DNA of 21,241 nt from positions 30,116 through 51,356 of the forward strand of contig DGIT01000004.1 in the NCBI GenBank assembly GCA_002386465.1. Reading direction: 5' to 3'. Within the stretch, counting starts at the first letter, position 1, and every line of letters starts with the position of its first letter. Shown in pieces: positions 8,639 to 16,501 of the stretch. Below the pieces are notes generated by a model, which was not told the origin of the DNA, made no database searches, and saw nothing but the letters and a program-made list of their open reading frames with translations. Origin of the DNA: Burkholderiales bacterium UBA4615 (GTDB taxonomy: Bacteria; Pseudomonadota; Gammaproteobacteria; Burkholderiales; Burkholderiaceae_E). The position numbers and the translations under genes were made by a program.

Positions 8639-9109
8639 TTAGAGGAAGCGATCGAGCAGCTTGCGGCTGTGCCGATCCAGCGCGGCGATATCGCGCACCA
8701 GGTACTGAACGCCGAAACGATCGGCAATCAGCAGCGTATGGCGGGCGAGACGGCGGATATCTTCTTCGCCCTTGAGCACAAACTCGGTATCGCCCCGGTC
8801 CGTACGCACGGACCAGGTACTTGGGGTCGCAAAGCTCGAGACCGACTTGATTGCCTGGATCTCGGGCACGAACTCCCGGCTGGCCAGATGCTCTTCGATC
8901 AGGGCACGTCGTGCCGGCTCCAGCACTTCCAGACGTGCCACCCAGGCCAGTTCATGACCTTCCGGGCTCATGAGCGCAATTCCCTCATCGGGCGCGCCGA
9001 TCGGGAACGCCCTGACCGCCACCACCCCGACATGCCTCGCGCCGTCTGAGGTCGTGAGGACCAGCCGGGCGAAGGCATCGCGTTCCAGGGCGAACTCAGC
9101 CACCGCCAT
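8639..9109 (-). CDS. DUF1854 family protein (cyanophycin-locus associated)
   Basis: A 156-residue soluble protein without signal peptide or membrane segment; its molecular role is unknown. It contains the DUF1854-like pattern of an N-terminal beta-rich segment, a central EIQAIKSVSSFATPSTW-type block (around residues 83-99), and an ending in YLVRDIAALDRHSRKLLDRFL. From memory, this family is recurrently found next to an ABC transporter and cphA in Betaproteobacteria and has been named as cyanophycin-metabolism-associated. Two in-frame ATGs compete (9115 and 9109). The GAGGTGG motif is better spaced from 9109, so that start is chosen. Either start lies inside the end of the ABC gene (stop at 9096), so translation is probably coupled. 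The transporter and this protein therefore likely work together. Confidence 0.85.
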   Translation of the reverse strand: MAVAEFALERDAFARLVLTTSDGARHVGVVAVRAFPIGAPDEGIALMSPEGHELAWVARLEVLEPARRALIEEHLASREFVPEIQAIKSVSSFATPSTWSVRTDRGDTEFVLKGEEDIRRLARHTLLIADRFGVQYLVRDIAALDRHSRKLLDRFL

Positions 9110-11393
9110 CTTCATCCACCTCGGTTCGCCACAGCTTGGGTTCCCCCGGACCGTCATCGTCCTGTCTGGCCTGCGCCTGATACAGGCGGAAATACGCGCC
9201 TTCCAGCGACATGAGTGAATCGTGATCGCCCACTTCGACAATCTGACCGCGATCCAGCACCACCAGGCGGTCGGCGCGTCGCAGGGTACTCAAGCGATGG
9301 GCGATGGCGATCGTCGTGCGCCCGAGCACCAGGTTGTCGAGTGCTTTCTGGATTTCCTTCTCGGTCTCTGTGTCGACCGACGAAGTGGCCTCATCCAGGA
9401 TGAGGATCTTCGGATCGATCAGCAGCGCGCGGGCAATTGAAATACGCTGCCGCTCACCGCCCGACAGCGCCTGACCACGCTCGCCCACCAGCGAGTCGTA
9501 GCCGTGAGGCAGCCGCAGGATGAAGTCGTGCGCATGTGCGGCGCGCGCAGCTGCCACGATCTCGGCACGGGTGGCATCGGGTTTGCCGTAAGCAATGTTC
9601 TCGGCAATCGTGCCGAAAAAGAGAAAAGGCTCCTGAAGCACCAGGCCGATATGGCGTCGGAATTGGGCCACCGGCACTGAGCGCACATCCACGCCATCGA
9701 TGCGAATCGAGCCATCCGAAACATCGTGAAACCGGCAAATCAGGTTCACCAGCGTGCTTTTTCCCGAGCCGCTATGGCCAACCAGGCCGATCATCTCGCC
9801 AGGTTTGATCGCCAGGTCGATGCCACGGATCACGGCACGATTGCCGTAGCGAAACGCCGCACCGACGATATCGATGCGACCTTCAACTTTTTCGAGATTC
9901 ACCGGCTGCACAGGCTCCGGGACACTGGAGACATGGTCCAGGATGTCAAAGATGCGCTTGGCCCCTGCGGCAGCCTTCTGGGTCACTGACACGATACGGC
10001 TCATCGAGTCCAGGCGCAGATAAAAACGGCTGATGTAGGCCAGAAAAGCCGTGAGTACGCCCACCGTAATCTGGTTGCGTGAGATCTGCCAGATCCCGAA
10101 CCCCCAGACCACCAGGAGCCCCACCTCGGTCAGCAGGGTCACTGAAGGTGTAAACAGCGACCAGACCCGGTTCACGCGGTCATTCACGGCCAGGTTGTGG
10201 CGGTTGGCCTCCCGAAACCGCTCGGTTTCCCGCTGCTCCTGTGCGAAGGCTTTCACTACCCGGATGCCGGGAATGGTGTCAGCCAGCACGCTGGTCACCT
10301 CAGCCCAGATGCGATCCACCTTTTCGAAGCCGGTACGCAGCTTGTCGCGTACGGTATGGATCATCCAGGCAATGAAGGGCAGCGGCAGCAAGGTGACCAG
10401 CGCCAGCCAGGGATCGATCGAAAACAGGATGGCCGAGGTCATGAGAATCATGAGCACATCGGTCGCGAAATCCAGCAGATGCATGGACAGGAACAGGCAG
10501 ATCCGATCGGTCTCCGCCCCGATCCGCGCCATCAGGTCCCCGGTGCGTTTGCCGCCGAAATACTGCAGCGACAGATTCAGGAGGTGCTCATAAGTCTGAG
10601 TACGCAGATCTGCCCCGATACGTTCGCTCACCAGGGCCAGGATGTAGGTTCGCGCCCAGCCCAGCCCCCAGGCCAGCAGCGCCGCCGCAAACAACCCCCC
10701 CAGGTACTTGGTCACCGTTGCCGGGTCGATCGGCACGCCGCGCTGAAACGGAATCAGCACGTTGTCCATCAGCGGCATGATCAGATACGGCGGCACCAGC
10801 GTAGCGGCCGTCGCGGCGATCGTGAGCAGGAACCCGATCGCAAGCTGGAACTTGTAGGGCCGCGCGAAGCGCCACAGTCGCAGCAGCACCCAGGTGGAAG
10901 GCAGCGCCTCGGGCGGCGGCGCACAGGCCGGGCACTCGTGCTTGCCCGCGGGAATGACCGCCTGGCATTTGGCGCACCGAACCGGCGGCGGGCTCAACAC
11001 CCCGCCCGGATGGGGCTGACTCGCCACCAACTCGAAGGACTCGATCAGTCGCTGCGCCGGTCCGTCCTGGCCAAGGGTGTAGCGCCAGCTCGCGATGCGA
11101 TGCTGATCGTCGACCAGCTCCAGTGTGCCCACGCCGGCATGATCACGTTTTCTAAGGGTGAGCCCCGCGCGGATCGCAAAATCAGTCCATCCGATATCTG
11201 GAGCAGGCGACCAGAGCAGACGCCCGTTGGTGACCACAAGCAGGCCCGCACTGAAGTGCAGCCGCTCATCCAGGTCACTTTGCATCCAGGCGAGCGCCCG
11301 CTCCTCGGGTCGCAATGCCTGTTGCAGCGCGTGCCCCCAGGGTGCCGGCACAGGTCGCTCGACAACGGTCTGGGAAGAGGCGGTCTCTGGCAT
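9096..11393 (-). CDS. ABC transporter, fused permease-ATPase with PH-like and zinc-ribbon head (cyanophycin-locus associated)
   Basis: A 765-residue half-transporter of the exporter (MsbA/MDR-like) class, expected to homodimerise in the inner membrane; substrate unknown. Residues about 1-125 form an unusual soluble head whose pattern (ERALAWMQSDLDE, LLVVTNGRLL) resembles bacterial PH-like domains; this assignment is an inference. A four-Cys ribbon follows: C140, C143, C154, C157. The six-helix membrane domain spans about 175-475. The nucleotide-binding domain has Walker A G539-T547, Q-loop Q587, signature LSGGERQ 643-649, Walker B ILILDE 663-668 and H-loop H699, all intact. It is divergent from the synthetase genes and overlaps the DUF1854 gene. 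No ribosome binding site is evident at the ATG at 11393. From memory, RefSeq-style annotation links this transporter family to cyanophycin metabolism. Confidence 0.92.
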   Translation of the reverse strand: MPETASSQTVVERPVPAPWGHALQQALRPEERALAWMQSDLDERLHFSAGLLVVTNGRLLWSPAPDIGWTDFAIRAGLTLRKRDHAGVGTLELVDDQHRIASWRYTLGQDGPAQRLIESFELVASQPHPGGVLSPPPVRCAKCQAVIPAGKHECPACAPPPEALPSTWVLLRLWRFARPYKFQLAIGFLLTIAATAATLVPPYLIMPLMDNVLIPFQRGVPIDPATVTKYLGGLFAAALLAWGLGWARTYILALVSERIGADLRTQTYEHLLNLSLQYFGGKRTGDLMARIGAETDRICLFLSMHLLDFATDVLMILMTSAILFSIDPWLALVTLLPLPFIAWMIHTVRDKLRTGFEKVDRIWAEVTSVLADTIPGIRVVKAFAQEQRETERFREANRHNLAVNDRVNRVWSLFTPSVTLLTEVGLLVVWGFGIWQISRNQITVGVLTAFLAYISRFYLRLDSMSRIVSVTQKAAAGAKRIFDILDHVSSVPEPVQPVNLEKVEGRIDIVGAAFRYGNRAVIRGIDLAIKPGEMIGLVGHSGSGKSTLVNLICRFHDVSDGSIRIDGVDVRSVPVAQFRRHIGLVLQEPFLFFGTIAENIAYGKPDATRAEIVAAARAAHAHDFILRLPHGYDSLVGERGQALSGGERQRISIARALLIDPKILILDEATSSVDTETEKEIQKALDNLVLGRTTIAIAHRLSTLRRADRLVVLDRGQIVEVGDHDSLMSLEGAYFRLYQAQARQDDDGPGEPKLWRTEVDEDGGG

Positions 11394-11407
11394 GTATTAG
11401 AAGACGT

Positions 11408-11491
11408 CGGCCGGATACCGCGGCCGGATCGCCTGCGGCAAACACCCGGCGGGCGGGAATCACGAGGGTGCAAGGTTACCGCATCCCGCCC
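11408..11491. repeat. Direct and inverted repeats in the divergent cyanophycin intergenic region
   Basis: The 255-bp gap between the divergent ABC and synthetase genes contains a direct repeat CGGCCGGAT at 11408-11416 and 11421-11429 (13-bp period). It also holds an exact 8-bp inverted repeat, GGGCGGGA at 11451-11458 and TCCCGCCC at 11484-11491. These could be regulator sites or a structured leader of the ABC transcript. No consensus promoter stands out, and the remaining sequence up to 11648 shows nothing else recognisable. Confidence 0.4.
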
Positions 11492-11648
11492 CCAGCGCGC
11501 CGTGAAACGAAATTCGCGTGACCTGCCGGGCGTTGCGTAAACCGTACGCCGGCTGGCGCGTTCATGACTGGACGGGCATGTTTTGCGACAGGTTTCCTGC
11601 CAGCCCGATCCCGCGCCCAGGCGCCCAGACTCTCAAGCCGATACCGAA

Positions 11649-13835
11649 ATGCAAGCTCCCGGAGACATCCGGATCCTCGAGATCCGTTCGCTGCGAGGCC
11701 CGAATCGCTGGGCCTACATGCCTGTGCTGGAGGTGCTCATTGATATCGGCGCCCTCGAGGACTACCCCTCGAACAAGCTGCCCGGGTTCCCGGAACGCCT
11801 TCGGGCCTGGCTTCCGGGCCTGATCGAGCACCGCTGCAGCTACGAGGAGCGCGGCGGTTTCCTGCGCCGCCTGGACGAGGGCACCTGGCCCGGTCACATT
11901 CTGGAACATGTCACGCTCGAGCTGCAGACCATGGCTGGCTTGCCGTCCGGGTACGGGCGGGCACGCGAAACATCGCGTGTCGGGGTCTACGAGGTGGTGG
12001 TGCAGGCCTGGCATGAGGAGATCGCCCGCTTCGCACTGCTGCAGGCCCGCGAACTGATGATGGCCGCGATCGAAGACCGGCCCTACGACATTGACCAGAC
12101 CGCCAAAACGCTGCGGCGCATGGTCGACAAACTCTGGCTTGGACCAAGCACGGGCTGCATCGTCGCCGCCGCCGACTACCGGGGCATCCCCTTCATTCGG
12201 CTCAACGAAGGCAATCTGGTGCAGCTGGGCTACGGTGCCCTGCAACGCCGCATCTGGACCGCCGAGACCACCCGCACCAGCGCCATCGCCGAGGGCATCT
12301 CGCGCGACAAGGATCTCACTAAGCAGCTGCTCGCGCCGCTGGGCATCCCGGTTCCCGAGGGCGAATTCGTTCGCAGCGCCCAGCAGGCCAGTGACGTTGC
12401 AGACACAATTGGCTATCCGGTGGTCGTCAAACCCTACGACGGTAACCACGGACGGGGCGTCTTCACCAATCTTGTCACCGCAGAGGAAGTCCAGACCGCT
12501 TACGCAGCCGCGCTCGAAGAAGGCAGCGGCGTGATCGTGGAGCGTTTCATCCCGGGCTACGAGCATCGACTGCTGGTCGTCGGCGGCAAGCTGGTCGCGG
12601 CGGCCCGCGGTGACCTGGCATTCGTCATCGGGGATGGCCAGCACACGATCGACCAGCTGATCGACCTGCAACTCAACGCCGATCCGCGTCGCGGCGTCAC
12701 CGAAGACTCGCCATTGAATTTGGTGCGTCTGGACAGCGCGGCACGCATCGAACTGGCCCGTCAAGGCCTGGATGCCGATTCGGTCCTGCCGGATGGCCGC
12801 AAGCTGCTGATCCAGCGCAACGGCAATGTCGCCATCGATTGCACCGATGAGGTCCACCCGTCCACTGCCGAACTCGTATCGCTTGCGGCACGCGCGGTCG
12901 GTCTGGACATCGCCGGCATCGATCTGGTCGCTGAAGACATCGCGCGCCCGCTGTCGGTTCAAGGCGGCGCCATTGTCGAAGTCAACGCCGGCCCGGGGCT
13001 GCTGATGCATCTGCGCCCCTCCGAGGGTAAAGCGCGCCCGGTGGGCGCGGCCATCGTCGATCACCTCATTCCGGTTGGCGAGAGCGGTCGCATACCGATC
13101 GTCGGCATCACCGGCAGCCGCGGCACGACGGGTGTTGCCAGGCTGGTCTCGCACCTGATGCGCTCAACCGGTCGACGGATCGGCAGTGCCACCTGCGACG
13201 GTCTGATGGCCGACACCCGCCTCGTCCGCAGCGAACCCTCTGCCGACTGGGACTGCGCCCTGAAGGTGCTGCTCAACCGCTCCATCGACCTGGCCGTTAT
13301 TGAAAACGGCGCCCGTTCCATTGCACAGGACGGTCTGGCCTATGACCGTTGCATGGTTGGCGTGGTCACCAGCCTCGACCCGGAGGCGCTCTTTGATGAC
13401 CTGCGCATCGACACGCCCAAGCGTCTGTTCGGCGTGCTGCGCACGCAGGTCGATGTAGTGCTGCGCGAAGGTGCGTCCATCCTGAATGCCGATGACCAAC
13501 AGCTCGTCGAGATGGCTGAACTGTCTGATGGCCAGGTGATCTTCTACGGCATGGACTCAGCCAATCCGGTCATCGTCGCTCATCTCGAGCATGGTCGCCG
13601 GGCGGTCTATGCACGCGGGCGAGACGTTGTGCTCGCACTCGGCCGGGAAGAAACCGTGCTGGAGGCACTTCTGGACAGCGGCGATCCCCAATCCATCCTG
13701 CCTGCTGCCGGCGTCGCATGGTCGATGGGCTTTGCACCCGAACTCATCCGCAGCGGCCTGGCAGCGCTCCAAACGCAATCTGCCGTGCAGCGCACTGCAA
13801 CGACTCCCGCGCTGGCGGAAGAGCCGACCTTCTGA
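11649..13835 (+). CDS. cphA': Cyanophycin synthetase paralogue with degenerate Mur-ligase half (CphA'/CphA2-like)
   Basis: Paralogue of cyanophycin synthetase, the enzyme that builds the Asp-Arg storage polymer. It is 728 residues long, against about 876 for its neighbour. The N domain (1-165) ends in RGPSTG-type sequence and keeps HILEH (83-87), an HxxEH inverted-zincin motif. The ATP-grasp domain (about 210-480) is intact, with VVVKPYDGNHGRG (258-270) and EVNAGPG (444-450). The Mur-ligase-like domain (from 484) has GSRGTTG at 489-495 where the P-loop GTNGKTT should be, so the ATP-binding Lys is Thr (T493). The DHLG motif is missing and the protein ends where the third Mur lobe would begin. 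The ATG at 11649 fits the family N-terminus; an upstream TTG at 11583 is unlikely. The stop is 35 bp before the second synthetase, so they form an operon. Confidence 0.92.
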   Translation: MQAPGDIRILEIRSLRGPNRWAYMPVLEVLIDIGALEDYPSNKLPGFPERLRAWLPGLIEHRCSYEERGGFLRRLDEGTWPGHILEHVTLELQTMAGLPSGYGRARETSRVGVYEVVVQAWHEEIARFALLQARELMMAAIEDRPYDIDQTAKTLRRMVDKLWLGPSTGCIVAAADYRGIPFIRLNEGNLVQLGYGALQRRIWTAETTRTSAIAEGISRDKDLTKQLLAPLGIPVPEGEFVRSAQQASDVADTIGYPVVVKPYDGNHGRGVFTNLVTAEEVQTAYAAALEEGSGVIVERFIPGYEHRLLVVGGKLVAAARGDLAFVIGDGQHTIDQLIDLQLNADPRRGVTEDSPLNLVRLDSAARIELARQGLDADSVLPDGRKLLIQRNGNVAIDCTDEVHPSTAELVSLAARAVGLDIAGIDLVAEDIARPLSVQGGAIVEVNAGPGLLMHLRPSEGKARPVGAAIVDHLIPVGESGRIPIVGITGSRGTTGVARLVSHLMRSTGRRIGSATCDGLMADTRLVRSEPSADWDCALKVLLNRSIDLAVIENGARSIAQDGLAYDRCMVGVVTSLDPEALFDDLRIDTPKRLFGVLRTQVDVVLREGASILNADDQQLVEMAELSDGQVIFYGMDSANPVIVAHLEHGRRAVYARGRDVVLALGREETVLEALLDSGDPQSILPAAGVAWSMGFAPELIRSGLAALQTQSAVQRTATTPALAEEPTF

Positions 13836-13870
13836 CGCACTTGGCCGCGGTCACGCGCGGCCCTTCGCCC

Positions 13871-16501
13871 ATGAACATCACCCGCCTCCGCGCATTGCGC
13901 GGTCCTAACCTTTGGAGCCGGCACACGGCCATCGAAGCCGTGGTCGAGTGCAGTGCACCCGAGCAGGACATCGGCGGCCTGCCTGGCTTCGAGGCCGCAC
14001 TGCGCGAGCGATTTGCCGAGATCGGTCCCCTGCGAGCCGGCAGCGAAGGCAAGGTCTCAATGGCCAACGTACTGGGTCGGACCGCATTGCGGCTGCAGGC
14101 GCTGGCCGGCTGCAACGTGCTGTTCGGTGGCGCCATCCCGACTGCCCAGCCTGGCGTCAGTAGAGTGGTCGTCGAATACACCCAGGAGGCGGTCGGACGC
14201 CTTGCATTGGAGATGGCCCAGGCGCTGTGCACAGCGGCGCGCGACGGTACTCCATTCGACAGCCAGGCGGCTCTGGCCAAACTGCGCGAGCTCGATGAAG
14301 ACATTCGGCTTGGCCCCAGCACAGGTTCCATCGTGCAGGCAGCCGTTGCACGCGGCATCCCGTTTCGCCGTCTGACTGAAGGCAGCCTCGTGCAGTTTGG
14401 CTGGGGCGTGCATCAGCGCCGCATCCAGGCCGCCGAGATCGACCGCACCAGCGCCATTGCTGAATCCATCGCGCAGGACAAAGACCTCAGCAAAAAGTTG
14501 CTCGAGGCAATCGGCGTACCCGTGCCAAGCGGACGCTCGGTCACGGAGCTCGACGAAGCCTGGGAGGTGATGCAGTCGCTTCGCACGCCGGTCGTGGTCA
14601 AGCCCCGCGACGGCAATCAGGGCAAGGGTGTCACCGTCAATGTGCAATCGCGCGCCGAGCTTGAAACCGCATGGACTGCAGCCACGCAGATCAGCAGCGA
14701 TGTGATCGTCGAGCGTTACATCCCCGGCGATGACTACCGGTTGCTGGTTGTGGACCGCAAACTGATCGCAGCGGCCCGACGCGACCCTCCGCATGTCATC
14801 GGCGACGCGCAACACACCGTGCGGCAGTTGGTCGATATCGTGAACAGCGACCCGCGTCGTGGCGACGGTCATGCCACACCGCTCACGCGTATCCGCTTCG
14901 ATGCCATCGCCCTGGCACGTCTGGAATCGCAAGGTCTGCACGCCGACTCGATCCCCGAGCGAGGCCGCAAAGTGGTGTTGCGCAACAATGCCAACCTGAG
15001 CACAGGTGGCACTGCCACCGACGTGACCGACGATGTGCACCCGGATGTCGCCGCGCGCGCCGTGGAGGCTGCACAAATGGTCGGTCTGGACGTGTGCGGG
15101 GTGGACGTCGTGTGCAAGACCGTCACGCGTCCGCTTGAAGAGCAAGGCGGCGCCATCGTGGAAGTCAATGCAGCCCCGGGTTTGCGCATGCATCTGGCGC
15201 CCTCCTACGGGCGACCTCGCCCGCTTGGCGAAGCCATTATCGATACCCTGTATGGCGCGGGCGAAGATGGTCGTATTCCGACGGTGGCTGTCACGGGCAC
15301 CAACGGCAAGACCACCACGGTCCGTCTGATCGCTCATCTGCTTGCACGCTCGGGGCTGTGTGTTGGGATGACCAACACCGATGGGGTGTACGTTGGCGGC
15401 AAGCAGACCGACTCCGGTGATTGCAGCGGCCCCAAGAGTGCGCGCAGCGTGCTGATGCACCCGGATGCGCAGGCAGGTGTCTTCGAGACGGCCAGAGGCG
15501 GTCTGTTGCGGGAAGGCCTTGGTTTTGACCGATGCACCGTTGGCATCGTCACAAACATCGGGATGGGCGACCACCTTGGCATGAACTTCGTCGAGTCCGC
15601 CGAAGATGTCGCCACGCTCAAGAGCGTGGTCGTACAAAACGTGGCGCCCGACGGCGTCGCCGTGCTCAATGCCGACGACCCGCTGTGCGTCGACATGGCA
15701 GAGCGCTGCCCGGGCTCGGTTACATTCTTCGGCTCGGGCCCCGAGCAGCCGGTGATTGCCGCGCATCGGGAACAGGGACGGCGCGTGGTGTTTGTCGCGG
15801 GCCAGGAGATCGTTGCCGCCCACCGCGATCGCGAGTGGCGCTTTGCACTGTCAGCCATTCCATTGACCCGCGACGGACAACTGCGGTTCCAGGTCGAAAA
15901 CGTCATGGCGGCGATTGCAGCGGCCTGGGCGCTGGGCATGGACTGGGATACCGTCCGAGCCGGCCTGTCCAGTTTCGTGAGCGATGCCGCATCGGCCCCG
16001 GGGCGCTTCAATCTGTTTGACTACCGGGGCGCCACGGTCATTGCCGACTACGGTCACAACCCCGACGCCATTGCGGCGCTGGTCGATGCGGTGCAGGCCT
16101 TGCCTGGCAAACGCCGGTCTGTGGTCATCAGTGGTGCCGGCGACCGTCGCGACGAAGATCTGCGCCGCCAGACCGAGATCCTTGGCGACGCATTCGACGA
16201 AGTCATCCTGTATCAGGACGCAGCCCAGCGGGGCCGTGCCGATGGTGAAGTGATTGCACTGCTCAGAGATGGTCTGCGCGCAGCCAAGCGCACTGAACGC
16301 ATCGATGAAATTCGCGGTGAATTCCACGCGATCGATCATGCGCTGGAGCGACTGTCGCCAGGGGATCTGTGCCTGATCCTGGTGGATCAGGTCCCCGAGG
16401 CGCTCGCTCATCTGGCGCAGCGCACCTCGGGGGCTTTCTCTGTCTCCACCTCATCGGTCACCTCAGCGGCCACTTCATCAACCACATCAGCGGCTCACTG
16501 A
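13871..16501 (+). CDS. cphA: Cyanophycin synthetase
   Basis: Builds multi-L-arginyl-poly-L-aspartate: the ATP-grasp domain adds Asp to the backbone and the Mur-ligase domain adds Arg to each side chain. At 876 residues it is full length. The N domain occupies 1-165; at the position of HxxEH it reads NVLGR (66-70), so that motif is lost. The ATP-grasp domain (about 195-465) has VVVKPRDGNQGKG (241-253) and EVNAAPG (431-437). The Mur domain has GTNGKTT (476-482), FETARGG (538-544), TNIGMGDHLG (561-570), ENVMAAIAAAW (676-686), then the C-terminal lobe with DYGHNPDA (726-733) and SGAGDRRDED (754-763). It resembles the Ralstonia-type CphA closely. The last ~20 residues are a Ser/Thr/Ala tail. The ATG at 13871 matches the family start, and the gene end overlaps the PRPP-synthetase-like gene by 15 bp. 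Confidence 0.96.
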   Translation: MNITRLRALRGPNLWSRHTAIEAVVECSAPEQDIGGLPGFEAALRERFAEIGPLRAGSEGKVSMANVLGRTALRLQALAGCNVLFGGAIPTAQPGVSRVVVEYTQEAVGRLALEMAQALCTAARDGTPFDSQAALAKLRELDEDIRLGPSTGSIVQAAVARGIPFRRLTEGSLVQFGWGVHQRRIQAAEIDRTSAIAESIAQDKDLSKKLLEAIGVPVPSGRSVTELDEAWEVMQSLRTPVVVKPRDGNQGKGVTVNVQSRAELETAWTAATQISSDVIVERYIPGDDYRLLVVDRKLIAAARRDPPHVIGDAQHTVRQLVDIVNSDPRRGDGHATPLTRIRFDAIALARLESQGLHADSIPERGRKVVLRNNANLSTGGTATDVTDDVHPDVAARAVEAAQMVGLDVCGVDVVCKTVTRPLEEQGGAIVEVNAAPGLRMHLAPSYGRPRPLGEAIIDTLYGAGEDGRIPTVAVTGTNGKTTTVRLIAHLLARSGLCVGMTNTDGVYVGGKQTDSGDCSGPKSARSVLMHPDAQAGVFETARGGLLREGLGFDRCTVGIVTNIGMGDHLGMNFVESAEDVATLKSVVVQNVAPDGVAVLNADDPLCVDMAERCPGSVTFFGSGPEQPVIAAHREQGRRVVFVAGQEIVAAHRDREWRFALSAIPLTRDGQLRFQVENVMAAIAAAWALGMDWDTVRAGLSSFVSDAASAPGRFNLFDYRGATVIADYGHNPDAIAALVDAVQALPGKRRSVVISGAGDRRDEDLRRQTEILGDAFDEVILYQDAAQRGRADGEVIALLRDGLRAAKRTERIDEIRGEFHAIDHALERLSPGDLCLILVDQVPEALAHLAQRTSGAFSVSTSSVTSAATSSTTSAAH
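16448..16495 (+). repeat. Imperfect 24-bp tandem repeat in the cphA 3' end
   Basis: Two in-frame 24-bp units (16448-16471 and 16472-16495) match at 18 of 24 positions. They encode TSSVTSAA and TSSTTSAA, forming the low-complexity tail of the synthetase just before its stop codon. The second unit also contains the stop codon of the opposite-strand PRPP-synthetase-like gene. Confidence 0.7.

Noticed and set aside
11583..11648. Extended start (TTG) for the first cyanophycin synthetase
   Set aside because: The extra 22 residues have no family counterpart, while the ATG at 11649 begins close to the conserved ILEIRSLRGPN start.
14057..15823. Long minus-strand open frame (588 codons) opposite cphA, and a similar one opposite the first synthetase (11562-13154)
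   Set aside because: Both are antisense shadows of GC-rich coding sequence; their translations are rich in His/Gln/Gly/Asp and lack any recognisable domain.
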